In this document: piece by piece, positions 1 through 11,600 of the stretch
Layout: every line of letters starts with the position of its first letter
Position numbering within the stretch: position 1 is the first letter of the stretch
NCBI GenBank assembly: GCA_036897095.1
Contig: JAYMSP010003302.1
Coordinates: 1-20,275 of the forward strand
Length of the DNA stretch: 20,275 nucleotides
Reading direction: 5' to 3'
Origin: Plantago elongata
Taxonomy: Eukaryota; Streptophyta; Magnoliopsida; Lamiales; Plantaginaceae
Position numbers and translations under genes: made by a program
The notes under the pieces: model-generated
Database searches by the model: none
Told to the model about the DNA's origin: nothing
The model's input: the letters and a program-made list of their open reading frames with translations, nothing else

Positions 1-21
1 GTTTGGGTTTTTGTCGTCGTT

Positions 22-35
22 GGGGGGGGGGGGGG
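22..35 (+). repeat. G14 homopolymer inside the LINE
   Basis: A run of 14 G in the LINE reading frame, read as glycines. It is prone to slippage and sequencing error, so the frame to its left is uncertain. Confidence 0.8.
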
Positions 36-1214
36 TGTAGCGATTAAATCAACGTACAACTTGTTAGCCTCTCTTACGATTCCAGGCCTTGTGTGGCCCT
101 GGCAATGTATATGGCAATTGAAAATCCTCCCTAGAGTTCAATTTTTTTTGTTGTTAGCTGTGCAGGACCGTCTACCCATGACTGCTCGCTTGTATCAGCA
201 AGATCTTATCCCCACACCACTTTGCCCGTTGTGTCGCTCTCTTCTTGAAACTCCGACTCACCTTTTTTTTGAATGTTCTTGTTTTGAGCATGCCCGTCTA
301 GTTTATTGGCCACTCGGTTGGCATATGCCCGAGGACGGATCTTTCACGAAGTTGATTTGTGAATTGACATTTAACTCTCCCACACAACTACGATTCGTTC
401 TTCTTGGACGGGTGTTTTGGCAGACGCACAATGATTTCCTTTTTTGCGGGCATCAGTTTGATTTCCACTCGATCCAGTCTCGTTATCAACGGTTGTTTAA
501 GGAACTGGAGCAGATACACTCTGCTAATGCTCTGGCACCCAAGAAGGATATCAAGTTTATCTGGACCCCTCCGCCACCTAGTTACGTATGTCTTAATACT
601 GATGAGTCAGCTTTGGGAAATCCTGGTTCGGCTAGTATTGGCTGTATTTTATGGTCACACTCTGCCACTCTGGGTCTTTGATGCAAGCTGACAGTGGTTA
701 TATTGGCTATACCGATAATAATATAGCAAAATTTGTAGCGTTGCACACGGGTCTTATGCTAGCTTTACAATGTGATATCACTAATTTACTAATTCAGACT
801 AGGTCTTATTACTTATTTGGTGTTTGTGTAGGCTACATGATCCAGCTCGGGTAAACTAGTCTCGGATCCTTGATCTTCACAGACAACTACATGCTTTTCA
901 GGCAGTGCAGATTTCTTTTGTTTACTAGGAGGCTAATAGAGTGGCCGATTGTCTGGCTAAGCGAGGTAGTGCTCTGTATAGTTCAGTTAGTTATTCAGGT
1001 GTACGTAATGTTGATGTACATAGCTCGGTTAGTATGTTAACCTGACAACTTGATCCCATTTTGCATGTTTGGGACATCTGTCCGGACTGACTTGCTCCTC
1101 TGCTATTCGCAAACTTATGTTGTGTATTTATGCGTCGTGTCACCCAAACTTCGCGTTTGGGCTCATTTGTACATAAACTTCGGTAGTTGTTTATATATAT
1201 CGTACTAGTTCCTC

Positions 1215-1235
1215 AAAAAAAAAAAAAAAAAAAAA
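1215..1235 (+). repeat. Poly(A) tail of the LINE
   Basis: 21 consecutive A directly after the 3' untranslated part of the LINE, as expected for target-primed reverse transcription. The matching target-site duplication cannot be checked, because the 5' end is off the window. Confidence 0.75.
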
Positions 1236-2019
1236 TTTACAATTGCCCGCTACTAATTTGCTATTCTTTGATGTATTTAGAATATCGTTATTAAAAATGT
1301 TGTCAAAACTTTTGTGCTTTATTTTTATTTTTTTATTTTACAACTGAATTTCTTTAGCACTATTTTAGGGCTCTACACCGTACAAGTATTAATCTTAGAA
1401 TAATAAAATTTATGTATATAGTTTTAGTATGCCTCATCAAAAAGGAGTTAGACATGTAGTATAGTATTTATTTACAATTTATTTATAAAATTTACGGGCA
1501 CCGTGCTTATCGTGGTGTATCATTTCTAGTTATTTTATAAATAAGTAATCTCAATTTTATTCATAAAATTTCAACTTTTATTATTTCCATAAACTACCTA
1601 GACCAAAATATGATAAGTAGTACTTATCCCATCAAATAATTATTTATTACTGCGTTGCTTTATTTTTATTTTTTTTTATTTTATCATCACTTTATAATAA
1701 CTTTGTCAAATATAATATCACTCAATAATAAATATTTAATTTGTTTTCTTATAATAATGTAAATAACGTGACCGTTTGGAAAGCCATGAATATAATAGAG
1801 TTAGAAAAGCGTCTAATATTTAAAAAACTGACTAATATAAAACAAGGTGTTGTAACTGTTTATTACCTCTCCCAATGCACATAGTCTCAAGAGAAACGGT
1901 ATTTAGTTAATTTAATTAGAAGCGAGATCATTTGCAATTTTCCATTAAACATGTGTTTTTCACGAATCCGGGTCAGTATCGTTTTTTCACGGATCCTCTT
2001 GCGGGTCCTCTTGCGGTTT
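1236..2019. other. AT-rich intergenic DNA, nothing recognised
   Basis: No coding sequence or clear element is seen. The only local structure is near 1958-2015, where ttttcacg(a/g)atcc occurs twice and cctcttgcgg(g/t) occurs twice in close tandem. Confidence 0.5.
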
Positions 2020-2396
2020 GATATCATAGAGTTTTAAGTTGAGATCATATGGATTTAATCCAAAATCATAGTATAAATTGTAAGAAAGTAAGAAGGTTGA
2101 TGAAGACAATGCCTACTTTTTTGTATTTGAACAATCATGAATAAAATGCTAACCTTTTTTTTATTATGAGTTTTTGTTGTAAGTGTAGAAACTTTTTTTA
2201 ATTGTTAGAGATATGTAATATATGCTTCCTTTTTTTAAGATTATAGATGTTTTTCCTGAAATTATAAGGTTTCATTTTGAAATCATAGTGTTTTCATTTT
2301 GAAATCATAGTAATTTATGAAAAGAACATAATAGTACCCCAACATAGTAACTTGAAATAAAAACATAGACTTTTACAGATCATAGTGCATATAATA

Positions 2397-2563
2397 GAGA
2401 ACATAATCATTATAACTGAAATCATAATCATTATAACAGAAAACATAGTCATTATAAAAGAGAACATAGCAATTATAACAGAGATCATAACCATTATAAC
2501 CGAACCATATCCATTATAACTGAAATCATAGTCATTATAACAGTGAACATAGTCACACAAACA
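2397..2563. repeat. 21-bp tandem repeat array, eight degenerate units
   Basis: Units begin at 2397, 2418, 2439, 2460, 2481, 2502 (20 bp), 2522 and 2543, with consensus ga(g/a)a(t/a)cata(g/a)tcattataac(a). Because 21 is a multiple of three, the minus strand stays open and reads as a hydrophobic heptad repeat of the type SVIMIMI/SVIMIMF. I infer this is a by-product of the period, not a protein. Confidence 0.75.
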
Positions 2564-2820
2564 TCGTTTTCTTTTGTTTCTGATGCATTCACCTTTTCTA
2601 TTCACAACTTGGGAAGGTGTTAGAACAAGTGTGAATCCAAATTTAGCAGCATGCTTTCTATATAACTGGTGCAGGTCGTCCAAGTTGTTTGCATGTCTTT
2701 CTCTTAAGATGACTCAAACATCAAAATCATTACGATTAGTCACCGTTGTATTTGTTAAACTGTCATTGTTTGAGTTATCAACAACAACAACTATTGATGA
2801 AATTAACATCATAGAAGTAA
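2564..2820 (-). pseudogene. Possible FAR1-like (FRS/MULE) N-terminal fragment
   Basis: The minus strand reads an Asn/Asp-rich lead (DNSNNDSLTNTTVTNRNDF), one in-frame TGA, then NLDDLHQLYRKHAAKFGFTL and GECIRNKRKRCLCDY. The pattern of a D-L-x-x-LY-x-x-HA-x-x-x-GF helix followed by a basic stretch with cysteines recalls the start of the FAR1 DNA-binding domain, which occurs in FAR1-related proteins and Mutator-like transposases. The frame then runs into the 21-bp array. This is a recollected similarity without a search, so it is tentative. Confidence 0.35.
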
Positions 2821-3318
2821 TATGTTATATCATAGTAGTTACAATTGAGATCATAACCGTTAGTCCATAAATTATAGTAGTTTTTTTTATAAATCATAGT
2901 TATTTTGATTGAGAATATAATTTATATTATAGTAGTTTTTTTATATCATAGCATTAATATTAGAGAATATAACATTAACATCATATACATTACATAACTT
3001 TTGTTTTTAGTTGAGATCATTGAATTTATGTCTAAAATCATAATTATTATAACAGAAAACATAGTAGTTAATTGCGGAGAATATAGTTTAGTATAGAACT
3101 TGAGAACATAGTATTTTTTGTAGAGATCATAGTTACTATAACAGAAAACATAGTAATATTTGTAGAGTTCATTGAATTAAAAATGTAACATGTTTAGTAA
3201 CAACTTTTTATGGATCGAAGATGTAGAAATCATAGTAGAAATAGAAACAGTAGAGATCATAAACATGTGATTTGAATCTTTGTAGCACCAACATTTATAG
3301 ACAACAACAATATTAAGT

Positions 3319-3830
3319 AATATTATTGAGAACATATCACATAAAAGAAAGAACATAGAAACGTTGTATACCTTTTTTTTCAGATTTGAGTTGATGATCG
3401 AGGTCCGATCTTGATTGAATACACCGCCAAATTCTTATTACAATCACCTTGTGAATTAATAAATAACAACTACATTACTTAGCAATCATTTCATATAAAA
3501 CATAGTAGATATTGCTGAGAACATATGATATATAGTGAGAAGATAGTACAAATACTTAAGAACATAGAAAATACAGTAAAAAACAGAATTCGAAATAATA
3601 TGTCGAAAAACATAACACAAAATGACTGTCAGATTTTGAATGAAAACATATGTAATATTCTTGAGAACATAACACATACTGCTATAAACATATAATAGTT
3701 TTTTTTTCATATCTCAGTTGATATATGAAGTTAGATTTTGAATAAAAACATTATATGATCCTTATGAAAGTATGTTTATACCTCGTAAATGCATAAATAA
3801 CAATAACATCAATGAGTTACCATCAAAACA
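3319..3830. repeat. Diverged direct duplication, period about 330 bp
   Basis: taatatt(a/c)ttgagaacata(t/a)cac at 3319 recurs at 3653. The gttgat-rich stretch after a T tract at 3372-3420 recurs at 3700-3745, and aataaataacaa(c/t)(t/a)acat at about 3458 recurs at about 3793. The copies are very diverged, with small indels. Confidence 0.45.
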
Positions 3831-4556
3831 CGAAAATATAGATGAATAGATCTAGATCTACAAAATTTCAAACTTGACTTTTCAAATCTACATGGATTTG
3901 AGCTATTTTGTCATTCGAAACATGAAAAAAACAATAAAAAGTGTTTGAAATAAGAGATTACCTACATTTTCGACCATTTTTATTGCATAATATAATAATA
4001 TATGTGTGTAATCGTTGATTCTTAAATTGAAAAACAAGTTTGATTGGTTGTTTCTTCTCTATGTTGTTGGCCCTTGGTTGGTAGAAATAATTTTAGGGAG
4101 AAAAAGTTTGAGTTGATGGTTTTTGAGCAATGATAATAATGCAAAATGGGTTATATCGTTATATATATGGATCACTTTTGTATATCTAAATTGTTGATTC
4201 TTGATTGAGTGGCTTTTAACAACTTATTTTTATTTAGGGTTAATTTATAATATTAAAAACTTATATATTTATATCTATCTAAAAATTATTTCTTAATAAA
4301 CTCACTTGCTCCGCAAACCAATTATATTTCCCCTACGCCTCATATTATACAATACTCCTCATGTGCTACAATGGGTACAAATTTATCTAGCTGTCTACTG
4401 TATAAACAATTATTATTGATTTTCCACCAACAGCAACAAATAATTAAAAACTACATTTGCGCTATACATTTTCCACTTAAGGACAATGGTTCACCTTTTG
4501 ATTTTATCATCTTTTCGTATTCTACTATTTATTTCAATTTGTTACCAAAAATATAC
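3831..4556. other. AT-rich intergenic DNA, nothing recognised
   Basis: No coding similarity. Short open stretches (such as 4371-4559 on the plus strand) have low-complexity composition and no recognisable domain. Confidence 0.5.
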
Positions 4557-4813
4557 TAACTCCGTTATATTCTAAACTTTTTAAACACTTTTTGAGTTCA
4601 AAAAATAAAACAAAAATAATTTTTTATAAAATAATAAGACAAGAGTGCCTTTTTTTAATCTCTGAGTGACATGAGATGTAATTTTAAGCTATTGTATGAA
4701 TATTCTAATATTAAAATTGAACTAAACATAAATACAAACGAAAATGTGAAGCTTTAATCGAGACAACAAAAATGATAAAGTGGAAAGCTTAGGATGAAAC
4801 GAAGGAAGTAGTA
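4557..4813. mobile_element. Degenerate Stowaway-like MITE
   Basis: The left end actccgttatattctaaact and the reverse complement of the right end (acttccttcgtttcatccta) match at about 15 of 22 positions over the aligned part. Both are flanked by TA (4557-4558 and 4812-4813). The inside is AT-rich and non-coding, and the size of about 255 bp fits Stowaway. It is old and diverged. Confidence 0.5.
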
Positions 4814-4814
4814 T

Positions 4815-5449
4815 ATTACATCATGCTGCAAGTCTGCAACTCATGAGCAGTATTAGTATGCTGCTGAGTCTGCAACTTCAATAACTATAAGCAAGCCTAA
4901 CTGATGCTCATTACCAACAGCATAAACAACAAGCAGGTTCATGATATAATGATTATTAACCCGCCCGACAACCTCATAATGTCAACAAAAGCATGCCTGG
5001 CATTATTCTTCTTGTTATTATTATCAACAAAAATACACGCCAACAACTCTGTATAAGAATAAGATTACACCTTTCAATGTATGCATGTAACCATTGACTG
5101 AAAAAAGAAGACACAACACTGAACCTCAAAACGTTGCTCGGGAAAGGGTGAACGTTTCCAGATTGCAGTATATATTTTGTGTAGATTCTAGAGCCAGAAA
5201 ACATAGTTAAAAAGAAAAAAGTGCACTCTTCCACCACTTTTTTAAGAACGTAATATGCAGCCCACATGTTTGGCATACACTAATAAACGGCCAAATCAAT
5301 GGTCTTCCATAATGGAAGGACCCTAACCTACTAGGCTCCAAAAGTATTGCAGAAGTTGGCAGAGAGGCGCGTTTAAAATAAGGGTCACCCACTTCCTAGT
5401 GAACTGATGTAAATAAATTAGGGCTGAACAAATAAAGTAAAAAATAGAA
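4815..5449 (-). other. Probable 3' UTR and downstream flank of the importin-like gene
   Basis: Sequence just after the TGA on the minus strand, with no protein I can recognise. No canonical AATAAA is seen here on the minus strand; AATAAT variants occur around 5002-5022 and could serve as a plant near-upstream element. The true cleavage site is not visible. The word agtctgcaact occurs twice (4831 and 4867). Confidence 0.4.
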
Positions 5450-5665
5450 TCAAGCAAGGCTAGGAATGTTACGATGGCTATCGGCAAATTCCCTAATTAA
5501 ACGTTTCAGAAGTCTCCCCCCTTTCCCTTGCATATGATTACTTATTTCTCCATGTTGCATGCTCTCAAGATAATCTGATGCTGCAGCAACAAGGGCCTTC
5601 AGCCATACTGGCACTAAAGATTCAACTTCACCTGGCTTCAGGTAGTCAGCAGGCAGCATCTGCAG
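5450..5665 (-). CDS. Importin-like gene, exon 24 (last coding exon)
   Basis: 71 codons plus TGA at 5452-5450. It starts [20 protein letters not shown] and ends [12 protein letters not shown]. The C-terminal block [19 protein letters not shown] is basic and highly conserved in this family. The acceptor is a CAGCTGCAG tandem; the second site would drop Leu-Gln and keep the frame. Confidence 0.92.
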   Translation of the reverse strand: MQMLPADYLKPGEVESLVPVWLKALVAAASDYLESMQHGEISNHMQGKGGRLLKRLIREFADSHRNIPSLA

Positions 5666-8600
5666 CTGAAATGCCCCAATATTAAGATTCTTACCACAAA
5701 ACAGGCGAATTCCCAAAAAGAAACACATCAGACCAAATCTAAATGTTCAACGTAAAACTGAAAGCAGCTATCAAAGCCAACATGAACTCGCTGTTCCAAG
5801 AACTTCAAGTCATATGGTAACTTCCAGAAGTGATTCTAAACATATATGTGTAGCTTTGTTATGCTGATAACTGAAACAGTGGGATTATTCCACAAATCTG
5901 ATTTCAATCGCTCCAAGAGTTCAAGGTGCTTCCTTTTGCTCTTTCTTTTTTCTGTCAACGCATGTTTTGCACGTTGAATTGTTCATAAGAGGTGTTTGGT
6001 CTAAATATCAAATTACTTGGTATATGTACATTCTGAAAGCAGTTTTGAGAAATAAAAAGAAACATACTTCCCTCCGTCCTGGACTCAACTTCCCATTTTC
6101 CATTTTGATCCGTCCCGAACTCAACTTCCCCTTCTTCAAATGGAAAATCTCTCTCCTACTTTATTCACATCTCTCGTACTTTATTCAATATCTCTCATAC
6201 TTTAATCACACTATTTCATTCTTTATTTACTCTTTCCTACTTTATTTATTGTCCTACTTTATTCACTTTATTTTAAAACTTGTGCCCGGACCAACGTCCG
6301 TGGCGGAGGGAGTATAATACCAAATTCAAACAAAGAGAAGAGAGAAACTAACTGCCGAATATAGCCATCTGTGTAACAATTCCCAGCACACAACAGCTTT
6401 CCACATGGTTCTTTCGCTCAAAGTGCACACAGCAGCCAATCGTTGGAAAATCGTAGCCGATTTATGAACCTGAAATGAAGCTGCTAATTACAAGTCTTAC
6501 CAGAAAACATAGCATGCATGTTTCCCATTAAAGATTATAACCCATCCCTAGCACCCTTACTAAAATGGCCAAAATAAATATAGAGAAATTAAACCACAGT
6601 AATCTGAGTGTATGTAGATCATTTAAGCTCTTTGAATGAGCAAGTGCAGAATGCTGACTACCATAGATAGTATTCAAAGTTCTAAAAATCTTGCCAGTAC
6701 CCTTGACATTGCAGAGACACCAAGTAGGGCATACACCAGATTAGAGATAAGACCCTCTGAACTGAGAGATATGACCTTTATCACCATGTCCTGCACGGAT
6801 CTTTCCGCTGTGGAACCCACCGGTTGCAGTAAAAAACCAAGGCCAACATCCAAGAAAGCTGAAAAGGTCATAGACCAGTCGAAAAACAGTAAGCATCATT
6901 CTTTAAAATTGAACATTTTCAGCAAGGATAGCCGTCGGTAACAGCGAGACAACGATGAGTGGCGGTATAATAGAGCAACTAGGAAATCCCACATTACAAA
7001 TGTAAATTAGGGAAATGCACCTCTTGAGTGTGTGGTGGTGTAGTTATCCTAAATCCTAATACTTATGAAAAACTGGTTTTTAATAAGAACTTCACATATA
7101 ATAAATGGAATTAGTGACCTACTAGTTACATACGACAATGCAGATAGTGCTGCACCACGATGCATAGCAGTACAGCATATTCCAGCCTTCTGCAAGGACA
7201 CTTCAAGAAGAGAACACGAGGCAACTAATACATCCTGTAAATAAGATTACGGTATTTCTCAACTTGGCATACATGTTAGAATATAGAATGAGCACATGGT
7301 AAGTCAAGGTGAATGCTTAAATAATAGCTCGACACATTAAGAAATCAATCAAAAACCAAGTAAAAATCACGTCACAGCACCTTAGGACAGTTGCGCACAT
7401 ATGAAGAACCAAGATTCATGTAAGCCTCAACCAAATCAGGCTCTTGATCACATATATACGAAGAAGTAAGAGCCATTACTGATGTTGAACAAGTAAATCT
7501 CTCAAAAGTGCTGATGTATATATGTCCATAATCCTCCTTGTTCCCAAATTCTTCAAAAACAACTGAAGCTGGAAAAAGAACAGTGACAGTGAGGACAGAT
7601 GCACACACAGTTAAACATGAATATGAACAGACATTCAAATATTTATGAGGGTAGAGACGCTGGGGCAGGGGGCTCAAGGTGGGATCAACCCACATGGTAG
7701 TTCCAAGGTGATGAAAACATTCAATATTTCACCATCTTTGTAGTTTGTAATAGCTTGAGGCTGTCAATGCTCAGAATTTAGTTACAAGTAGGACGTCGCA
7801 TGTCATAGCCTATGTTGGAAGCAAACCACATGAAATTAATCTACTAACAGAACACCAAAGTTGGACCCTACTTCAAGAAAGAGTATCTGGGAAAGAAGGT
7901 TCTTGTCCTTGTATGAGCAAATTGGAATGGAGATAGCAAAATGTTGTGGCGCACTTCCACTGTTATTTGCAGTTCTCACAGGCCTACTTTAAAGAAACAA
8001 CACAGCAGAATATTGGACAGCTTTAACAGGAAAGATGGAACCTACAATTGAGTTGCAGTGCTCCAAGGAATTATCCCCAAGTTATAATTGACTTACCTGT
8101 GTACCCTAAACCAAGGTTCCTGTATGTGACGCTTTTCCTGGAGGATTCCGGGATTAAAGCTGGTCGGCTTATAAGGTTATGGATAGCTGAGGGATTTGTT
8201 GAATCAAGTGGTTTGAATGCGTGGAAGAGGTAGCTGAGGGGTTCATAGATGATCTTGTGAGTAGAAGTTAACTTCTAGTGTCAAGGAGGAATGATGGTAT
8301 TTGCTGAGGGAATTTGGGACTCTAAGAGCTCAAAGGGAGAGATTTTGTTACCAGTGATAGTCTCGAAAGCCTGTTGTACAAGCAGCAACGACGACTCAGT
8401 GTTTACAAACCGGTATGATTGTATAAATTCTCAAGTGTTCAAGACCCAATGACCAGATCACTTTTGGTCCTTCCCCGTTCAATTCGTACCAATTTCCTGA
8501 GTTTTAGGTTGCTTAAGGTTCTGGATACAGACACTGAACCTATCAAGCTCAGTCAGAAACAAGTGGTCCATTTACAGCACCTTGCTATCTCACATGTTAA

Positions 8601-11600
8601 GGACCTTCTAGAATCTCTCCCTAATGTTTTGAACATTCAGACTATGTACTTTCAGATGAAAATAGATAGAACCCGGTTATGAAACTCACCTATCCCTTTA
8701 AGTTTGGAAGATGTCACTCAGGCATGTAAGCACTCAACCACCTTTTCATGTAGAGCAGCCTTCTGATAATGAAATTGTTGAGGAATCAAACATGCAGACA
8801 CTTTCGACAGTACTGAATTTGGAGTTAGCTTCAAAACCAATTGAGATGAGATGCTTGCACATCGATCCTCAAGAAACTGGGTCTTTATTACTACAAGGTA
8901 GACGGGGTAGGTGTAAAGAATGATTATCAGCTCAACAATCTTGTTCGTCGGCTGAAGATTAGAGAATTGAATGTTTAACAGTGTTGAGTGGAACGCCATT
9001 TTGGAAGTGAAATTCTCCTCCAGTCTCAAAAAGCTGACTTTGGGCTATCAGGATCCATCTGGTGATGATATAAACGTAGCAATAGTTGATTTCTTGCCAA
9101 ATGAATATGTAGAGACATTAAAGTGTTTATGGGGGGAGAGACTATGGGGAAGAGGTTAAGGTGGGATGAACCGACGTGGAAGGTGAAGTCGTGATGAAAA
9201 CGTTCAACACTATTGCTCATCAGCTTTGTAATAGCTTGGGGTTGTCAGAGTTCAGAATTTGGCAAAAATATTCCATCCCGCCCCCCAACACCACCTCATC
9301 AAATAAAGTCAGATTAACATGAAAATAGCATCTTCAACCCTTTTCCTTTCCATGTACTATCTGAATTCAGTTGAATATTTCTTGCATTACAGTTATTCAA
9401 AAGTGCTTTTTAGAAATGGAGAAATACGCAATGACAATTATCAACTTCAATGTCAGATTCTCAATTTGCAGACAGGAAGATTTTAACTCTCAAGTTGTTC
9501 ACCTGTTTTTATATAGCATTCATGACTTTGGGATGACATAAAATTGGTTGTGATACAATCAAGTACCTTCGGCAACAGTGTCATGAAGTGCTGACCTGAA
9601 AATGTGGGCAGAGTATTAGGATGTTTTTGGTTGCAGAGAAGATGAAGATAAGAGCAAAATATTTATACATATAGACTAGTTTCACTGTTCATGAACATGC
9701 ATAAAGATCATGCAGAATTCTGAATAAGCACCTGATGCTTTTATTGCAAGTGCAAGAGCCCTGCAAGCGGTTGTAGCCAAACTAACACTTTCGATGTGTT
9801 TTGACATAAAAAGTTTCTCAAGCATTGGCCAGAACACCACGAGCAAAGCATGAATAGGATCATCCGAACTAAGACCCGTTGATAAATGTGCTCCCAGATA
9901 GTTGAATACAGTTCCAATCCTGCATTAAATCAGATGAGATGAGTATTACTTTTATTAATATGGAGACGCCTCCATAAGGACCAAACGCATGTAGGCAAAC
10001 AAATTGCATTATGAAAATAAAGAAATGTAGCACATAAAGCAAGAAGAGAGATACAGGACCATACGGAACCTACACTTAGAGTATTAAGTTTCCCAAACTA
10101 ATAATATAGCATTGAACGTCAACAAGAAAGAGGATAAAAAAATAAGCAATTATCACTATTAACATCTTTTCATGCTGCTGGGTTTCTCTCATCTCAAGTA
10201 GTAGGATTCAATGATAATTTGCACTCCAATTCCAGCATCTGCAGATAGAGGCTTGCATGGTAATTTGGGGCCATCAAACCTTTTACTCGTCTATGCCTAA
10301 CTGTCGCTCCCTCCCCTTGAACCCGAGAATAAGCAAAAAGTATCAGAAGCTTGATGCTGCTTGCCTTAAAGGCACCCTATACTACCCACTCTTCCATCAC
10401 GCATAATTACTAGAGTTCTTTATGCCTTCACAAGATGCAGAACTAGCCCAGCTTATTCCCTATCAAACATCGACATACAAGACTAGAGGGGGCGGAATAT
10501 TACTCATCATCATAATCAGTTCCTAAGTGTCCATATAGAGGCTCTCGAAACAAATGGGCTAAGGAGGTAAAGGAGTCGGGCGTACGCAGCCTTTCCCCTG
10601 CAATAACAGGGGTGGTTTCAATTGACCCATAAACTAAAACGGGTACTACCATATTCCACTTCATTATATAAAACAAAGAAGGATTTGAGTGCATTTGGAT
10701 TCAGTCCATTATATCTCAAAAACAATAATAAATGAATATTTGGCTCCATTAGAAGCGTACAAGGACAGAATATTGATGGTGATAATAAAATTAACGCGAA
10801 AGCCATCTCATAACATTGAGTATTGAAACGAGCCATTAAACTATCTCACAAATATCAAGAAGCAACTTTTCACAACTGGATAGAACAGGAATTGCAATAT
10901 TGAGGTAATGCTGGCTCTCAATATACTAGAATCTTCAACCGGTGGAAAAAAATGTGTTGAACATATATGTAGAACATAAAAGCTAAGAAATGGGGACCCT
11001 CTACTAAGGTTCTAGTTGGTCTGTTTTGAATTAACTTTTTAGCATGGTTAAAAATGTCAATCTATATACAGAGGGGCTTATATGCTTTAGTTCTCTTCTA
11101 GTTGGTCAGTTTTTAATTAACTTTGCAGAATGGCTAAATTTTCAACCTATATATCTGAAGGGCTTATATGCTCTAGTTTACACCATGATTGTTGAGTATA
11201 TCTGTTTTCAATCCCTAATTCTTGTTTTAATTTTTTTTTAATTGCAATTCTGGAACTCACCCCCCCCCCCCCCCCCCCCCCCCCCTTCCTAATGATTAAG
11301 TTAATGCTATTCTTTATGATATAATATAGTAAAATAAAAAGTCATTTAACACATGATTTTTTTGTCTTTAAATACAGGAAGAGTGTACATGATCACAAAA
11401 GTAGTTGGTGTATCAGTAAAACCCCTTTTATTTTCTCTCCATTGCTCTCACATCTTGCCCATTTGTCACCTTTCACTCAATTCTTCTCATTCAAATCCTC
11501 CTTTTTCCCTATTTTCAGTCTCTATCAAGACAGGTGTGCATTAATAGACAGAAATAAGAATAGCCAGTGAAAGGGAGCAGACCGGCGTAGCCCTCTTCTG

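Larger units (their letters stand above)
1..1235 (+). mobile_element. 3' end of a degenerate LINE (non-LTR retrotransposon) with poly(A) tail
   Basis: One frame is open from the left edge to 681 and carries the plant LINE reverse-transcriptase zinc-binding domain: LKILPRVQFFLLLAVQDRLP, then CPLCRSLLETPTHLFFEC (C-x2-C-x7-H-x4-C, around 226-280). An RNase H start (LNTDESALGNPGSASIGCIL) follows at about 592-650. The frame is then lost. GYIGYTDNNIAKFVALHTGL continues in another frame (about 697-756), and the RNase H end EANRVADCLAKRGSALYSS reappears at 929-985 behind a TAG. An A21 tract at 1215-1235 marks the tail. The element was probably inserted long ago and is inactive. Its 5' part lies outside the window. 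Confidence 0.85.
2020..3700. repeat. Field of recurring (A/T)CATAG-type words
   Basis: Over about 1.7 kb the word gaNatcata(g/a)t or gaacata(g/a)t recurs at short, irregular spacing, roughly 35-40 times by eye (for example 2066, 2286, 2305, 2378, 2442, 2893, 3057, 3105, 3128, 3147, 3229, 3353, 3498, 3561). On the minus strand it reads CTATG(A/T)T(C/T). The densest part is a regular 21-bp array at 2397-2563. The nature of the field is unknown; it may be the inside of a non-autonomous transposon or a decayed satellite. Confidence 0.55.
7569..9502 (-). other. Intron 19 of the importin-like gene, carrying an antisense NLR relic
   Basis: 1934 bp, the largest intron. Nearly all of it is explained by NLR-derived sequence on the plus strand (tail at 7649-7780, main body at about 7850-9262). 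Confidence 0.8.
9920..11582 (-). other. Intron 17 of the importin-like gene
   Basis: 1663 bp. It holds a SINE-like piece (about 10495-10640), an 86-bp tandem duplication (11012-11183) and a C26 tract (11260-11285). The rest is unremarkable. Confidence 0.75.

Noticed and set aside
404..854. Separate small genes in the 404-691 and 651-854 frames
   Set aside because: The first is a shadow of the LINE frame; the second is the frameshifted RNase H part of the same LINE.
2315..2683. A real membrane protein with repeated hydrophobic heptads
   Set aside because: The heptads arise from a 21-bp DNA repeat that continues as non-coding motif beyond the frame, and the upstream frame has a stop.
2020..3700. 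A CRISPR-like or other regularly spaced repeat system
   Set aside because: Spacing is irregular outside the 21-bp array, units are degenerate, and the DNA is eukaryotic.
4974..5392. Minus-strand genes downstream of the importin stop
   Set aside because: Short overlapping frames without domain similarity, lying where the 3' UTR is expected.
9567..9595. A 29-nt micro-exon ending at the internal GTACTT
   Set aside because: Reading on through the GT gives conserved family sequence (VLD...SHECYIKT) and correct phase to the next exon, so it is part of exon 19.
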